A stretch of 44,166 nt of DNA from Nitrospira sp. (GCA_029194725.1 JARFXQ010000013.1:66611-110776); one strand, 5' to 3'; counted from the first letter of the stretch, positions 25,125-33,521 are shown. A program made the numbers and translations. The notes: a model not told the origin generated them from the sequence alone.

Positions 25125-26019
25125 TAGTTCGACCTTCTGATTCAGCCTCCAGCACCGAGACGAGAAATCCACCTGCTGGGATGGCCAGCAGCGGGCAGGG
25201 CGTCTTGTGAAGCACCCGCTCGCTATGGCTGCCGCGTAGTGCATCAAGAAAACCATGGCGTCCTTCGGTCGTCATAACGATGAGATCCGCCTTGATCTCC
25301 TCCGCCGTCCCGCAGATCACGTCCACCACATCTCCTTGTTTGATGACCGCATCCCACTGCCAGCCTGGCATATCGGGGTAATGGAGGTCGGGCATGTCCC
25401 CCTCCTCGCCGACATGGAGAACCGTAAAGACGCCGACCGGACGATTGAGCCGGTAGGCCATCCGCACGGCGGCCTGGAGTGCCGCCTGGCCAGGCGGCTT
25501 GGAGGTAACGGGAATCAAGATGTTGGTCAACGAGACAGAACCATCGTGCGAGGAAATAAATCCGGCCGTACCTTTCGGTATGAAGAGGGTCATCTGACCT
25601 GAGGCTAACGCAACCGGCATCGCCACGGACTTGTTAAGCCATGGAAGGCCGCCCTTGTTCTGATCAGTCGCGAGCACGATTAAATCCGTCGCATGTCCGG
25701 CTAAGTAGGATGTAACCGATTCAATGGGATCAGGATGGACCGCTTCGACCTTCTTGACGTGGATACCCAATTTGGCGACATCAGATCGGCGACTGTTCAT
25801 AGGCAGCAGGCCCCATCTCTCCAGCGCCGCACGTACACCGGGAAACTCCATCCATTCCGCATACCGATCGGAGGAGACATGAAGGATGGTCAGGTTGGCT
25901 TGAGCCATCAAGGCAGCTCTCAAGGCATGAGCGAACGCGGATTCACTTGCTGGGGAGAAATCGGATGGATGAAAGATGTTCCGAAGAATAGGGACGTTGA
26001 GCGAGCCGGGAAGAGACAT
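25108..26019 (-). CDS. Tandem universal stress protein (two UspA domains)
   Basis: 303 residues with two UspA folds, about 12-150 (NIFHPSDFSPASESAFAHAL, DLIVLATDQ) and 160-290 (NILIPVTSKPPGQAALQAA, ADLIVMTTEGRHG, GSHSERVLHKTPCPLL). The second domain retains the G-x2-x9-GS-type nucleotide loop; the first is looser. Such proteins bind ATP and act in stress survival. ATG 26019 is chosen for GGGGGA 6 nt upstream; GTG 26025 is in frame. It converges on the cyclophilin gene. Confidence 0.9.
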   Translation of the reverse strand: MSLPGSLNVPILRNIFHPSDFSPASESAFAHALRAALMAQANLTILHVSSDRYAEWMEFPGVRAALERWGLLPMNSRRSDVAKLGIHVKKVEAVHPDPIESVTSYLAGHATDLIVLATDQNKGGLPWLNKSVAMPVALASGQMTLFIPKGTAGFISSHDGSVSLTNILIPVTSKPPGQAALQAAVRMAYRLNRPVGVFTVLHVGEEGDMPDLHYPDMPGWQWDAVIKQGDVVDVICGTAEEIKADLIVMTTEGRHGFLDALRGSHSERVLHKTPCPLLAIPAGGFLVSVLEAESEGRTTIPQS

Positions 26020-26211
26020 CGGCACTCCCCCTTTGGTGCTTAGCGTACCATGACAGGTGTTCCGCTTGCACTGGGGAAGGCCCTGGTGCTTTGGGACGGC
26101 GTTCTCGCCAGCGGTCTTGCCGCCTATTAGGCCTGTGCCTAGACGACGGTCAGGGTTGCACCGATCGACAATCTCCTTGAGGATCGGTCCTGCGCTGCAC
26201 CGTAAAGTGAG

Positions 26212-26913
26212 CTAACTGTGATGGTGTCTGCAGTCGGGACCATGAGTGTGTGCTTCAGCGGCTGGTGGTGGCAGGAAGGATTGTCCTGGCACAAGAATGT
26301 GTCCCGCCTCACGTTTCTTCTTGAGATGTGCGGCGATTTCCGGATGCTCCGTTCTTACATAACCAAGCAGCCCTCCCAGAAACCGACTCGACTGAAACCC
26401 ATTCTCTGAAAACGTGGAGACAAATTGCGCGGCGCGATCCAGGATGGCCAGCGCGTCGGAGGCACCGGCAATTTGTTCGGGATTCTGTTTTTGAAACAAC
26501 TCATATTCCTTTTTGAGATGCTCGGCAAAAACCGCTGTAGGACCGGCTGAGACGTGGAGTGGGCTGAGCGTGCGGCGGAGCGTTTGAAGTGCCGTTACAA
26601 CCTCGAGATCCTGTCCATCCCTTCGTCCTTCAAAGTAGCCGAACGTGACCACTTCAATGAGATTGAATAGCGCCACGGCCTTGTGGCCTCCCAGCTGGTC
26701 CAGCTCCTGATAGAAGTCTCGCCGAACTGAGGCAAATCGCACGCCGAGTCGCTTTTGTTGGTAATCGCTCCCGCTGTCGAGATATGTGCAATCCGTGGGG
26801 CATGAAATCCGCGTCAGGCGATGCTCTCCACAGCAAGGACTGCAGATCAATCCTCCGAGAGCAGGACACGGCCGTTTGCCCTTTCGATGGTGACAATAAG
26901 AGCACGAGCTCAT
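26212..26913 (-). CDS. Unrecognised Cys-rich N-terminal and His-rich C-terminal protein
   Basis: 233 residues. The first 45 residues hold about nine cysteines (CSYCHH, RPCPALGGLICSPCCGEHR, CPTDCTYL), which resembles a zinc-binding module. The last residues, AHTHGPDCRHHHS, are histidine-rich. The middle is helical with no motif I recognise. Its ATG overlaps the stop of the beta-propeller gene (ATGA), so they form a two-gene operon. Metal binding is likely, the role unknown. Confidence 0.72.
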   Translation of the reverse strand: MSSCSYCHHRKGKRPCPALGGLICSPCCGEHRLTRISCPTDCTYLDSGSDYQQKRLGVRFASVRRDFYQELDQLGGHKAVALFNLIEVVTFGYFEGRRDGQDLEVVTALQTLRRTLSPLHVSAGPTAVFAEHLKKEYELFQKQNPEQIAGASDALAILDRAAQFVSTFSENGFQSSRFLGGLLGYVRTEHPEIAAHLKKKREAGHILVPGQSFLPPPAAEAHTHGPDCRHHHS

Positions 26914-27908
26914 TTCTTCGTTCCTTCCGGTCCGAGCTTGGGAGGCGGCGGGATGAATCCGTAATCGGCTAGCGTGCGTTTCTCGCCCTTAGGCTTAGCC
27001 GATGACGGGGTTTCCAGCCCATTCATCTCGGCGGCATCCACATAGTGATAGGGAACCAATATCAGGTTGTTCGCACGGTCGATGCCGATATCAGCTGGAG
27101 CGGGGAGATACTCGGCGATGACTTGGAATCGATGATCTCGGGTCATGCGCCAAATCTTGCCTTTTGTGATGTCTGATACGTACATGTTCCCCCATTGATC
27201 AAAATCTACTCCGCTCAGGTTTTCAAAGCGACCGGTAAAAAACCCGTTCGATTCCAGTTCGGTCAATCGTCCGTCTGGAGTGATCTCAAGAATCTTCCCT
27301 TTTTGCAAGCTCACAACGATGAGATGATTCGTCACGGGGTGAATCGCGATTCCGGATGGTCCTGCGAGCCGTTCATCATGGATCAAGAGGTCGACTCGAT
27401 AATCGGCTGATGGGTCAATCCGGTAAATGGAGTTCGCGGCCTGATCCGAAACGTACAACATACCGCCTGGCGCGGCTGTCACGTCGGTTAACGATATCGA
27501 CGTAGGAGACGATCTGGAGAACGAGACAGTGGCAAAGAGTTTGCCTGACGTCTTGTCGAAAGCTTTTAGTTGATCGAGATCCGCGATGTAAAGAAGCGGT
27601 CCTACCAAGGCCATCCCTTTTGGGGCATGCAGCAACACGTCTGCCACTCCACCTTGGATGAACTTCAGATCGGTGACCTTTCCTTCGGCATTCAGTTTTG
27701 TGATAAAGCCGTTGTTGTCCCTTGCTTCCGGCTCGCCGTTGATGTTGGAAATGAAATATTCTTTCCCGGACGGGTCGCCGACGAAGCTATTGGGTGACTC
27801 CAAGCCGGTGATTTGCGCGGCTTCACCGGGGAACGCCAAGCCTAGGATGAATGTAGCCGACAGTAGTAAGTGGTGATAGAACTTCACGAACAAAGGCGGG
27901 TTATCCAA
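26910..27908 (-). CDS. Secreted NHL/SMP-30-like beta-propeller protein
   Basis: 332 residues. A hydrophobic signal peptide (about 10-31, ending EAAQ) suggests export. Repeated blade motifs follow (GMALVGPLLYIADLDQLKAF, GGMLYVSDQAANSIYRIDP, GIAIHPVTNHLIVV, VDFDQWGNMYVSDITKGKIW, DIGIDRANNLILVPYH). These fit NHL or SMP-30/gluconolactonase-type six-bladed propellers. No catalytic residues could be assigned. The tail is Pro/Lys-rich (FIPPPPKLGPEG). It overlaps the downstream Cys-rich gene. Confidence 0.82.
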   Translation of the reverse strand: MDNPPLFVKFYHHLLLSATFILGLAFPGEAAQITGLESPNSFVGDPSGKEYFISNINGEPEARDNNGFITKLNAEGKVTDLKFIQGGVADVLLHAPKGMALVGPLLYIADLDQLKAFDKTSGKLFATVSFSRSSPTSISLTDVTAAPGGMLYVSDQAANSIYRIDPSADYRVDLLIHDERLAGPSGIAIHPVTNHLIVVSLQKGKILEITPDGRLTELESNGFFTGRFENLSGVDFDQWGNMYVSDITKGKIWRMTRDHRFQVIAEYLPAPADIGIDRANNLILVPYHYVDAAEMNGLETPSSAKPKGEKRTLADYGFIPPPPKLGPEGTKK

Positions 27909-28001
27909 GTTTTAGCTGAGTTTCATCGTACCGGAGCGGCTAAGAGACTGTCAAGAAACGGCGATGAGGGTTGGAGGCAAGGAGTGCGATATGACGAAAC
28001 G

Positions 28002-28031
28002 TTGACTTGCATAAAATTCCCCTGCTAAGTT
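28002..28031 (+). promoter_or_regulatory. Predicted promoter of folD-metF-panB
   Basis: TTGACT (28002-28007), 18 nt, then TAAGTT (28026-28031). Transcription would start near 28038, about 35 nt before the GTG start of folD, which has GGGAGGAG upstream. Confidence 0.5.
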
Positions 28032-28072
28032 GCGGCGATTTAACCGACAGACATAGTTATAGGGAGGAGATC

Positions 28073-28933
28073 GTGGCCGCACAATTGATTGATGGAAAAG
28101 GGCTCGCGCAACAGGTTCGCGATCGTCTGGCAAGAGAATCGGCGGAACTGTTCGCCAAGAAGGCGATGAAACCTGGTCTTGCGACCATTTTGGTCGGTGA
28201 CGATCCCGCTTCGCATGTATATGTTCGAAACAAGCAAAAGGCCTGCGAATTAGCGGGGATCTACGTTGACGCTCACAAACTGCCGGCGAGCACGACGCAG
28301 GCCGAGCTGTTGGCGTTGATCGACAAAAAGAACAGCGATCCCAAAATCCATGGAATCCTGGTTCAGCTCCCGCTGCCCAAACACATCGACAGCCAGGTGA
28401 TCCTAGAGGCCGTTTCGCCACTGAAAGATGCGGATGGATTTCATCCCTACAACTTCGGCCGACTGGTGGAGGGACACCCGATCTTCGAAGCCTGTACCCC
28501 CAAGGGTGTCATCAAGATGATCGAATCGACCGGGGTGACAATAGAAGGCAAGCGGACAGTTGTGCTGGGACGGAGCAACATTGTCGGGAAGCCGTTGGCG
28601 TTAATGCTGCTTCAACGGAATGCGACCATCACCATCTGTCATTCAAAAACCAGAGACCTTCCCGCAGTTTGCCGTGAGGCGGAGCTGTTGCTCGTCGCAA
28701 TCGGAAAGGCGAAGTTTGTGACGGCTGATATGGTGCGTGAAGGTGCGGTCGTTATCGATGTGGGAACCAACAAGACTCCTGAAGGCAAGCTCTGCGGCGA
28801 CGTAGATTTTGACATGGTCAGCCAAAAGGCCGGTTGGATCAGCCCTGTCCCCGGTGGGGTCGGCCCGATGACCATCGCGATGTTGCTGGAAAATACCGTG
28901 GAGTCGGCCAAGAGAGCGGCAGGGATGCTATGA
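28073..28933 (+). CDS. folD: Bifunctional methylenetetrahydrofolate dehydrogenase/cyclohydrolase
   Basis: 286 residues. It shows AQLIDGKGLAQQVR at the N-terminus, the substrate Lys in YVRNKQKAC, GILVQLPLPKHID, and the cofactor region VVLGRSNIVGKPLALML and PVPGGVGPMTIAMLL. It interconverts methylene-, methenyl- and formyl-THF. The GTG start is set by GGGAGGAG. It leads an operon with metF (11-bp gap) and panB, all using methylene-THF. Confidence 0.97.
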   Translation: MAAQLIDGKGLAQQVRDRLARESAELFAKKAMKPGLATILVGDDPASHVYVRNKQKACELAGIYVDAHKLPASTTQAELLALIDKKNSDPKIHGILVQLPLPKHIDSQVILEAVSPLKDADGFHPYNFGRLVEGHPIFEACTPKGVIKMIESTGVTIEGKRTVVLGRSNIVGKPLALMLLQRNATITICHSKTRDLPAVCREAELLLVAIGKAKFVTADMVREGAVVIDVGTNKTPEGKLCGDVDFDMVSQKAGWISPVPGGVGPMTIAMLLENTVESAKRAAGML

Positions 28934-28943
28934 GGAGTCGTCC

Positions 28944-29831
28944 ATGAGTCGAGAACCACAGCGCCTAATCGATGTCCTCAACCGAGGGACGTTTGCAGTC
29001 ACGGTCGAGTATAACCCCCCCAAGGGCACCAACATCTCGTCCGTTCTTGAAAATGCCAAACAGCTTGTCGGGCTGGTACACGGTGTGAACGTCACCGACA
29101 ATACGGCCGCCGTGGTACGGGCCGGCTCACTTCCGGTCTGCCGTCTGTTGTATGAGTTGGGGCACGACCCCGTGATGCAGTTGACCTGTCGTGATCGCAA
29201 TCGAATCGCCATGCAGTCGGATCTGATGGGCGCGCATATGCTGGGGATTCGAAATGTTCTGTGTCTCACGGGCGATTATCCGACGGTCGGTGATCATAAG
29301 GAGGCCAAGCCGGTGTATGACCTCGATTCAGTCCAAGTCATGCAACTCGTGCAAGGATTGAACAATGGTCATGACATGGCCGGGCATAAGTTGGACGGCT
29401 CGACGGCATTTACGATCGGTGCGGCCGTCACACCGGAGGCCGACCCACTCGGGCCAATGCTGGCCAAGTTTGAAGTGAAGGTAAAGGCGGGCGCACAATT
29501 CTTCCAGACCCAAGCGGTGTACCATCCGGAGCAGTTCGCGAGCTTCATGAAGGCGGTCCGGCCGTTCAAGATGAAGGTGCTTGCCGGTATCCTTGTGCTG
29601 CGCAATCACAAGATGGCGGAGTTCATGAACGCGCATATTCCTGGCATCTCGGTCCCAAGCGAGATGATCGATGAACTCAAAGCTGCCGGTGAGAAGGCAG
29701 AGGATGTCGGGGTGGAGATTGCCGTACGGACGATCCAGGCGGTTCGGCCCCATTGCGACGGCGTTCATATCATGGCGATCAAAGCCACGCATCGGTTGGC
29801 CGAGATCATCGCCAAAGCTGAATTGAACTGA
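28944..29831 (+). CDS. metF: 5,10-methylenetetrahydrofolate reductase
   Basis: 295 residues. It has the TIM-barrel FAD enzyme motifs VTVEYNPPKG (catalytic Glu), GVNVTDN, MQLTCRDRNRIAMQSD and VLCLTGD. It produces 5-methyl-THF for methionine synthesis. The LTCRDRN form resembles the MetF of acetogens and actinobacteria that works with a separate small MTHFR_C/MetV protein (from memory); such a small protein is encoded at 32993-33241. It follows folD and overlaps panB by one base. Confidence 0.94.
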   Translation: MSREPQRLIDVLNRGTFAVTVEYNPPKGTNISSVLENAKQLVGLVHGVNVTDNTAAVVRAGSLPVCRLLYELGHDPVMQLTCRDRNRIAMQSDLMGAHMLGIRNVLCLTGDYPTVGDHKEAKPVYDLDSVQVMQLVQGLNNGHDMAGHKLDGSTAFTIGAAVTPEADPLGPMLAKFEVKVKAGAQFFQTQAVYHPEQFASFMKAVRPFKMKVLAGILVLRNHKMAEFMNAHIPGISVPSEMIDELKAAGEKAEDVGVEIAVRTIQAVRPHCDGVHIMAIKATHRLAEIIAKAELN

Positions 29832-30619
29832 TGACGATCCTCGATTTCCAGCAGCTCAAACGAGAGAGGAAGAAACTCGCCGTCGTGACGGCCTATGACG
29901 CGCTGTTCGCGCGCATCGTAGAGCAAGCAGGGATACGGGTGATTCTGGTGGGGGATTCGCTGGGCATGGTCGTGCAGGGGAAACCCAATACGCTTACGGT
30001 GACGATGGACGACATGCTGTATCACACCAAGCTGGTCGCAGGCGTGGTGCAGCGAGCGCTGGTGATTGCGGACATGCCGTTTATGTCCTATCAGACCAGC
30101 ACGGAGGAGGCTCTGCGCAATGCGGGCCGATTGTTGCAAGCAGGTGCCGCTGCAGTGAAGTTGGAGGGGGGGGCCGTGATGGCAGATCGAATCAAAGCCA
30201 TGACAAGTGTTGGGATACCTGTCATGGGCCACCTTGGCATGACCCCGCAATCAGTCAATGCGTTGGGCGGATACAAGGTTCAAGGCAAAGCCGACGATCA
30301 CGCCTCCCGGCTTTTGGAAGATGCAAGGGCCCTTGAAGCCGCCGGCGCATTCGGGTTGGTATTGGAAGCAATGCCTGCCGATCTAGCCAAAAAGATTACT
30401 CAAGCCCTTACGATCTCCACCATAGGTATTGGAGCAGGTCCCCATTGCGATGGCCAAGTACTGGTGCTCTATGATCTCCTTGGACTCTTTGATGCGTTCA
30501 TCCCGAAATTCGTGAAGACCTACGCTCACCTCAAAACCGACACCCTCCAAGCGCTGACTCGTTACAAAGAAGAAGTGGAACAGGGCAAATTTCCGTCTGA
30601 TGCCGAAAGTTACCATTAG
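29831..30619 (+). CDS. panB: 3-methyl-2-oxobutanoate hydroxymethyltransferase
   Basis: 262 residues, full length. It shows VTAYDALFARIVEQAGI, ILVGDSLGMV, DMPFMSYQ, KLEGG and GHLGMTPQSVNALGGYKVQG. It uses methylene-THF to form ketopantoate in pantothenate/CoA synthesis. The ATG overlaps the metF stop (TGATG). No other pan gene is nearby; the folate-supplying genes upstream explain its location. Confidence 0.97.
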   Translation: MTILDFQQLKRERKKLAVVTAYDALFARIVEQAGIRVILVGDSLGMVVQGKPNTLTVTMDDMLYHTKLVAGVVQRALVIADMPFMSYQTSTEEALRNAGRLLQAGAAAVKLEGGAVMADRIKAMTSVGIPVMGHLGMTPQSVNALGGYKVQGKADDHASRLLEDARALEAAGAFGLVLEAMPADLAKKITQALTISTIGIGAGPHCDGQVLVLYDLLGLFDAFIPKFVKTYAHLKTDTLQALTRYKEEVEQGKFPSDAESYH

Positions 30620-30770
30620 GCTCGCAGACCTGTTTCGCTTGATCCATCTCAGATTTTCCTTTCATATCTCGCAATCTCCGCTTACGCTTCACCGAAAGCG
30701 GGGGAGACAGAGCTGAGTCCGTTCGATAGAGTCCAGCCTTACGACTTATCTGACACGCGGGATAGGCGCG

Positions 30771-31547
30771 ATGGAATGGATTGAATGGCTGCTGAGCCGA
30801 GAGTTCCGGCAGTTCGTCTTCGACCATGACCTCTTCATTCCTCTGTTGTTTACGGCGAGGGTGATCTTCGTCACAGCGCTTGAATGGATGGTGCCGGCGA
30901 GAAAGGTGCCCTATCGCTCTATCTTCCTCATGGACATCGTGGGAGCCACGCTGGTCGGGTACCTGCTGCTCCCTGTCGCCCTGGTTGTGAGCGAACGGAT
31001 CGTGATTCGGCCGCGGTTGCCGGAATTCATCTCGGCCCTTCCGACTGCGACGGCTTTTGCCCTCTACTATGTGGTTGGAGACTTCGGCGCCTACTGGGTA
31101 CATCGATTTCTGCACCTGAGTCCGTTTTGGCGCATCCATAAGTGGCACCATTCTCCGAGGCACATGTACTGGCTGGCCGGGTACCGAGCCTCGCTTCCGC
31201 AACAGGTATTGTTCAACCTGCCCTGGATGACGGCCTTTTCGGTTTTCGGCCATGCTCCATGGTGGATGTATTGGGTGGTCTTGTCTTCCCACATGTTGTT
31301 GAACGATTGGATGCACATGAACGTCACCTGGCGATCGAATCGGCTAGAATGGATCGTTGTGACGCCGCGGTATCACCATGTCCATCACAGTGAGAACCTG
31401 GCACATGCCAATGTGAATTTTGGAGTGACGTTCTCGGTTTGGGACCGGCTGTTCGGAACCTATGTTGATCCGGGGGAACTCAAGACACCGATTACATTTG
31501 GGATTGGCGAGCAGGTTCCCCTGGCGCGTCTGGTCGCAGGGGTCTGA
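30771..31547 (+). CDS. Sterol desaturase / fatty acid hydroxylase superfamily membrane protein (paralogue 2)
   Basis: 258 residues. Several membrane helices and diiron His clusters are present: HRFLH, HKWHH, HHVHH, with WMHMN. It is clearly paralogous to the protein at 3363-4106 through the second half (HSPxxxYWLAGxRASxPQ, NVTW, WDRLFGTYV). Substrate unknown; lipid hydroxylation or desaturation is the family activity. The start has GGGATAGG upstream. It faces the convergent apaH. Confidence 0.88.
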   Translation: MEWIEWLLSREFRQFVFDHDLFIPLLFTARVIFVTALEWMVPARKVPYRSIFLMDIVGATLVGYLLLPVALVVSERIVIRPRLPEFISALPTATAFALYYVVGDFGAYWVHRFLHLSPFWRIHKWHHSPRHMYWLAGYRASLPQQVLFNLPWMTAFSVFGHAPWWMYWVVLSSHMLLNDWMHMNVTWRSNRLEWIVVTPRYHHVHHSENLAHANVNFGVTFSVWDRLFGTYVDPGELKTPITFGIGEQVPLARLVAGV

Positions 31548-31559
31548 ACTGGGTGTGCG

Positions 31560-32366
31560 TCAACGTCGTGTCTGGCCGTCAACCTGAAACACCGACCGAT
31601 CTTCCAATCGCACCGCTGTCAGTTGTCGTCCCCACACGCAGCCGCTATCGATGGCCAGCAGATTAGTCTCGATGTGCAGGCCGAGTGCGGCCCAATGACC
31701 GGTGATGAGGGTCGTGTTGGCGCTCCGGCGAGTGGGGATACGGAACCAAGGGAAATAGCCTGGCGGTGTCGCTTCCGGCGGACCGGAAAAATTCGAGGTG
31801 TCGCCAGCTGTTGTACAGGTGCGGAGTCTGGTTAGTACACGGGCAACCGTGACCAACCGTGTGACACCGGTCAGGCTGGGGCTCCACCTAACCACCGGCT
31901 CGTGGAAAAGTGATTGCAAGAACATTCGAAAGCCGTGACCTCGCAGCACGGTTTCGACCTCGCCGGCCAATTGATCGGCATCTTGTGTTGTCCATTGAGG
32001 GAGCAGCCCTGCATGGATCATGAAGAACGACCCCTCGTGGTGGTGCAAGGGTCTGCGTCTCAACCACTGGAGCAGTTCGTGGCGGTCCTCGGCGTCCAGT
32101 ACGTCGCGAATCGTGTCTTTGGCGCGGAGGTCGACCACCCCTTCTGCAACAGCGAGCAAGAACAGATCATGGTTGCCAAGCACGACGCGTGCGGACGATC
32201 CGAGCGAGCGGATGTAACGAAGCACGCCAAGTGAATCGGGCCCACGGTTGACTAGATCGCCGACGAACCAAAGCCGGTCGCAGCTCGGGTGAAATTGGAT
32301 GAGATCGAGCAGACGTTGCAAAGCGCCATGGCATCCCTGCACATCGCCGATCGCATAGGTCGCCAT
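31560..32366 (-). CDS. apaH: Symmetrical diadenosine tetraphosphatase ApaH
   Basis: 268 residues. It has metallophosphoesterase motifs: YAIGDVQGCHGAL at the N-terminus, WFVGDLVNRGPDSL, VLGNHDLFLLAV, and GHWAALGL with the late His. It hydrolyses Ap4A to two ADP. The start fits the family. It converges on the desaturase paralogue with 12 bp between. Confidence 0.95.
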   Translation of the reverse strand: MATYAIGDVQGCHGALQRLLDLIQFHPSCDRLWFVGDLVNRGPDSLGVLRYIRSLGSSARVVLGNHDLFLLAVAEGVVDLRAKDTIRDVLDAEDRHELLQWLRRRPLHHHEGSFFMIHAGLLPQWTTQDADQLAGEVETVLRGHGFRMFLQSLFHEPVVRWSPSLTGVTRLVTVARVLTRLRTCTTAGDTSNFSGPPEATPPGYFPWFRIPTRRSANTTLITGHWAALGLHIETNLLAIDSGCVWGRQLTAVRLEDRSVFQVDGQTRR

Positions 32367-32454
32367 GCTTACCGTGAGTTAAACCGATACAAGGACGCAA
32401 TACCCAAGGACCTTCGAATCCCGGCTGGTTTGCCGTTGTTCGGTTGCTGTTCCG

Positions 32455-32856
32455 TTAAGGAAACTTGGCTTCGATCTTACTTGAAAGCCCGCCGCGCGCA
32501 GTGAAGGTGCCGGTGACCTTCGCCCATACGGGATGGCAGGCTTTGACGACATCTTGAAGGATTCTGTTGACGGCATTTTCATAGAAGATGCCGAGATTAC
32601 GGTAGGCATGGATGTACATTTTAAGCGCTTTCAGCTCAAGACATTCTTTGTCAGGCATGTAGTGCAGTGTAATGATTCCGAAGTCCGGCAAGTTGGTTTT
32701 GGGACAAATCGCGGTGTACTCTGGGATCTCAATCGTAATTTCATATCCTTTATATTGATTCGGGAAGGTCTCAATATCGGGTAGCGGAGCACTGATTCCG
32801 CTCTTCGCATGCCGCTCGTTGTAACCCAATTTCGTGGTCCTTTGCTTGTGCCTCAT
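32455..32856 (-). CDS. queF: NADPH-dependent 7-cyano-7-deazaguanine reductase QueF (type I)
   Basis: 133 residues, the short unimodular QueF. The catalytic Cys is in YTAICPKTNLPDFG, and LELKALKMYIHAYRN carries the conserved Glu and Lys. It reduces preQ0 to preQ1 for queuosine in tRNA. GAGGGAAA precedes the ATG. A long imperfect hairpin occupies the region immediately upstream (32877-32987), a possible leader control element; other queuosine genes are not in the window. Confidence 0.96.
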   Translation of the reverse strand: MRHKQRTTKLGYNERHAKSGISAPLPDIETFPNQYKGYEITIEIPEYTAICPKTNLPDFGIITLHYMPDKECLELKALKMYIHAYRNLGIFYENAVNRILQDVVKACHPVWAKVTGTFTARGGLSSKIEAKFP

Positions 32857-32876
32857 TTTCCCTCGTTTCGCTCGGA

Positions 32877-32987
32877 CCAGCGGAGATGCTTCCTAACTGC
32901 GCGCATGCACCGAACACCGACCTTCATCTAAAACTTCGATCAAACTTGTGTGCCGCGGTGCGCGAGCACGGGAGGCATCTCCGCTGG
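32877..32987. repeat. 111-bp long imperfect inverted repeat upstream of queF
   Basis: The outer arms are CCAGCGGAGATGCTTCC (32877-32893) and GGAGGCATCTCCGCTGG (32971-32987), 16 of 17 bases complementary. An inner GCACCG/CGGTGC pair (32907-32912 and 32956-32961) plus partial pairing between extends it to a rod with about a 43-nt apical loop. As RNA on the minus strand it ends about 20 nt before the queF ATG. It could be a regulatory leader, a transcription end of the upstream gene, or a MITE-like element. Confidence 0.7.
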
Positions 32988-32992
32988 GCCAC

Positions 32993-33241
32993 TTACACTT
33001 GCTTCATCCATTCTATCTGGCCGATTTTCTCCAGTTCCAGATAAAGGGAGACCCAAGGACATTTCATTTCGGGGTAGACTTCGCAGAGCCCACCTTTGCG
33101 AACCCCTCCGCAAGGCCCGTGCGCCATGAATTTCGGACATTCGGCTTTGACTGAATCGTCCGGAATCGGCGGACGTTTATGAACTCCGCCGACATGGGAA
33201 CCTGCATCGTCTTCACCCGGGATGAGAACGCGTAGTGGCAT
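32993..33241 (-). CDS. Small stand-alone MTHFR_C/MetV-like cysteine protein
   Basis: 82 residues. The core ECPKFMAHGPCGGVRKGGLC, followed by EVYPEMKCPWV, is the four-cysteine pattern of the MTHFR C-terminal (PF12225-type) domain, known in the MetV partners of acetogen MetF. A metF of the matching type lies 4 kb away (28944-29831). The start ATG 33241 has no Shine-Dalgarno, but a TTGCCG-N17-TACACT promoter ends 7 nt before it; an upstream TTG at 33277 is in frame. Confidence 0.75.
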   Translation of the reverse strand: MPLRVLIPGEDDAGSHVGGVHKRPPIPDDSVKAECPKFMAHGPCGGVRKGGLCEVYPEMKCPWVSLYLELEKIGQIEWMKQV

Positions 33242-33248
33242 GATGTGC

Positions 33249-33277
33249 AGTGTAAACGGAATGCGGTAGATCGGCAA
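33249..33277 (-). promoter_or_regulatory. Predicted leaderless promoter of the MTHFR_C-like gene
   Basis: On the minus strand TTGCCG (33277-33272), 17 nt, TACACT (33254-33249), then 7 nt to ATG 33241. Transcription would start at or next to the start codon. Confidence 0.5.
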
Positions 33278-33373
33278 TGTCTAAACGTGAATTGTTGAAA
33301 GTTCGGAGGGGCTTATTCTTGCGGTTTTCTCGTTTTGGCTGTTGGGGCGAATGACCTATCTCGCCGCCTGAAA

Positions 33374-33401
33374 CTAGGCCTTCTTTCGGATACCCTAGGC
33401 C
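33374..33401. promoter_or_regulatory. Spaced CTAGGCC repeats upstream of the 2-oxoacid oxidoreductase operon
   Basis: CTAGGCC occurs at 33374-33380 and 33395-33401, 21 bp apart (two helical turns), followed by TTC and ATC. A similar spaced pair lies upstream of aclB at 42052-42078. Candidate binding site of a common regulator (inference). Confidence 0.4.
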
Positions 33402-33456
33402 ATCTTAGAAGTTGCTTTGATTTTCACAACGTTATAATATCAGAAAGTCTTTTCGA

Positions 33457-33480
33457 AAATTCATCACAAAATTCATCGCA
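33457..33480. repeat. Tandem 12-bp repeat upstream of the oxidoreductase promoter
   Basis: AAATTCATCACA (33457-33468) is followed directly by AAATTCATCGCA (33469-33480), one mismatch. It is AT-rich, about 80-100 bp before the predicted transcription start. It may be an activator site. Confidence 0.55.
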
Positions 33481-33521
33481 GTGAATGTGGCGAGCAGAGA
33501 GGAAAAGAGGTTGAGCAAAGA

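Noticed and set aside
26160..26188. ACCGATC/GATCGGT hairpin downstream of the Cys/His-rich gene
   Set aside because: Loop of 15 nt and no T-run; too weak to call a terminator.
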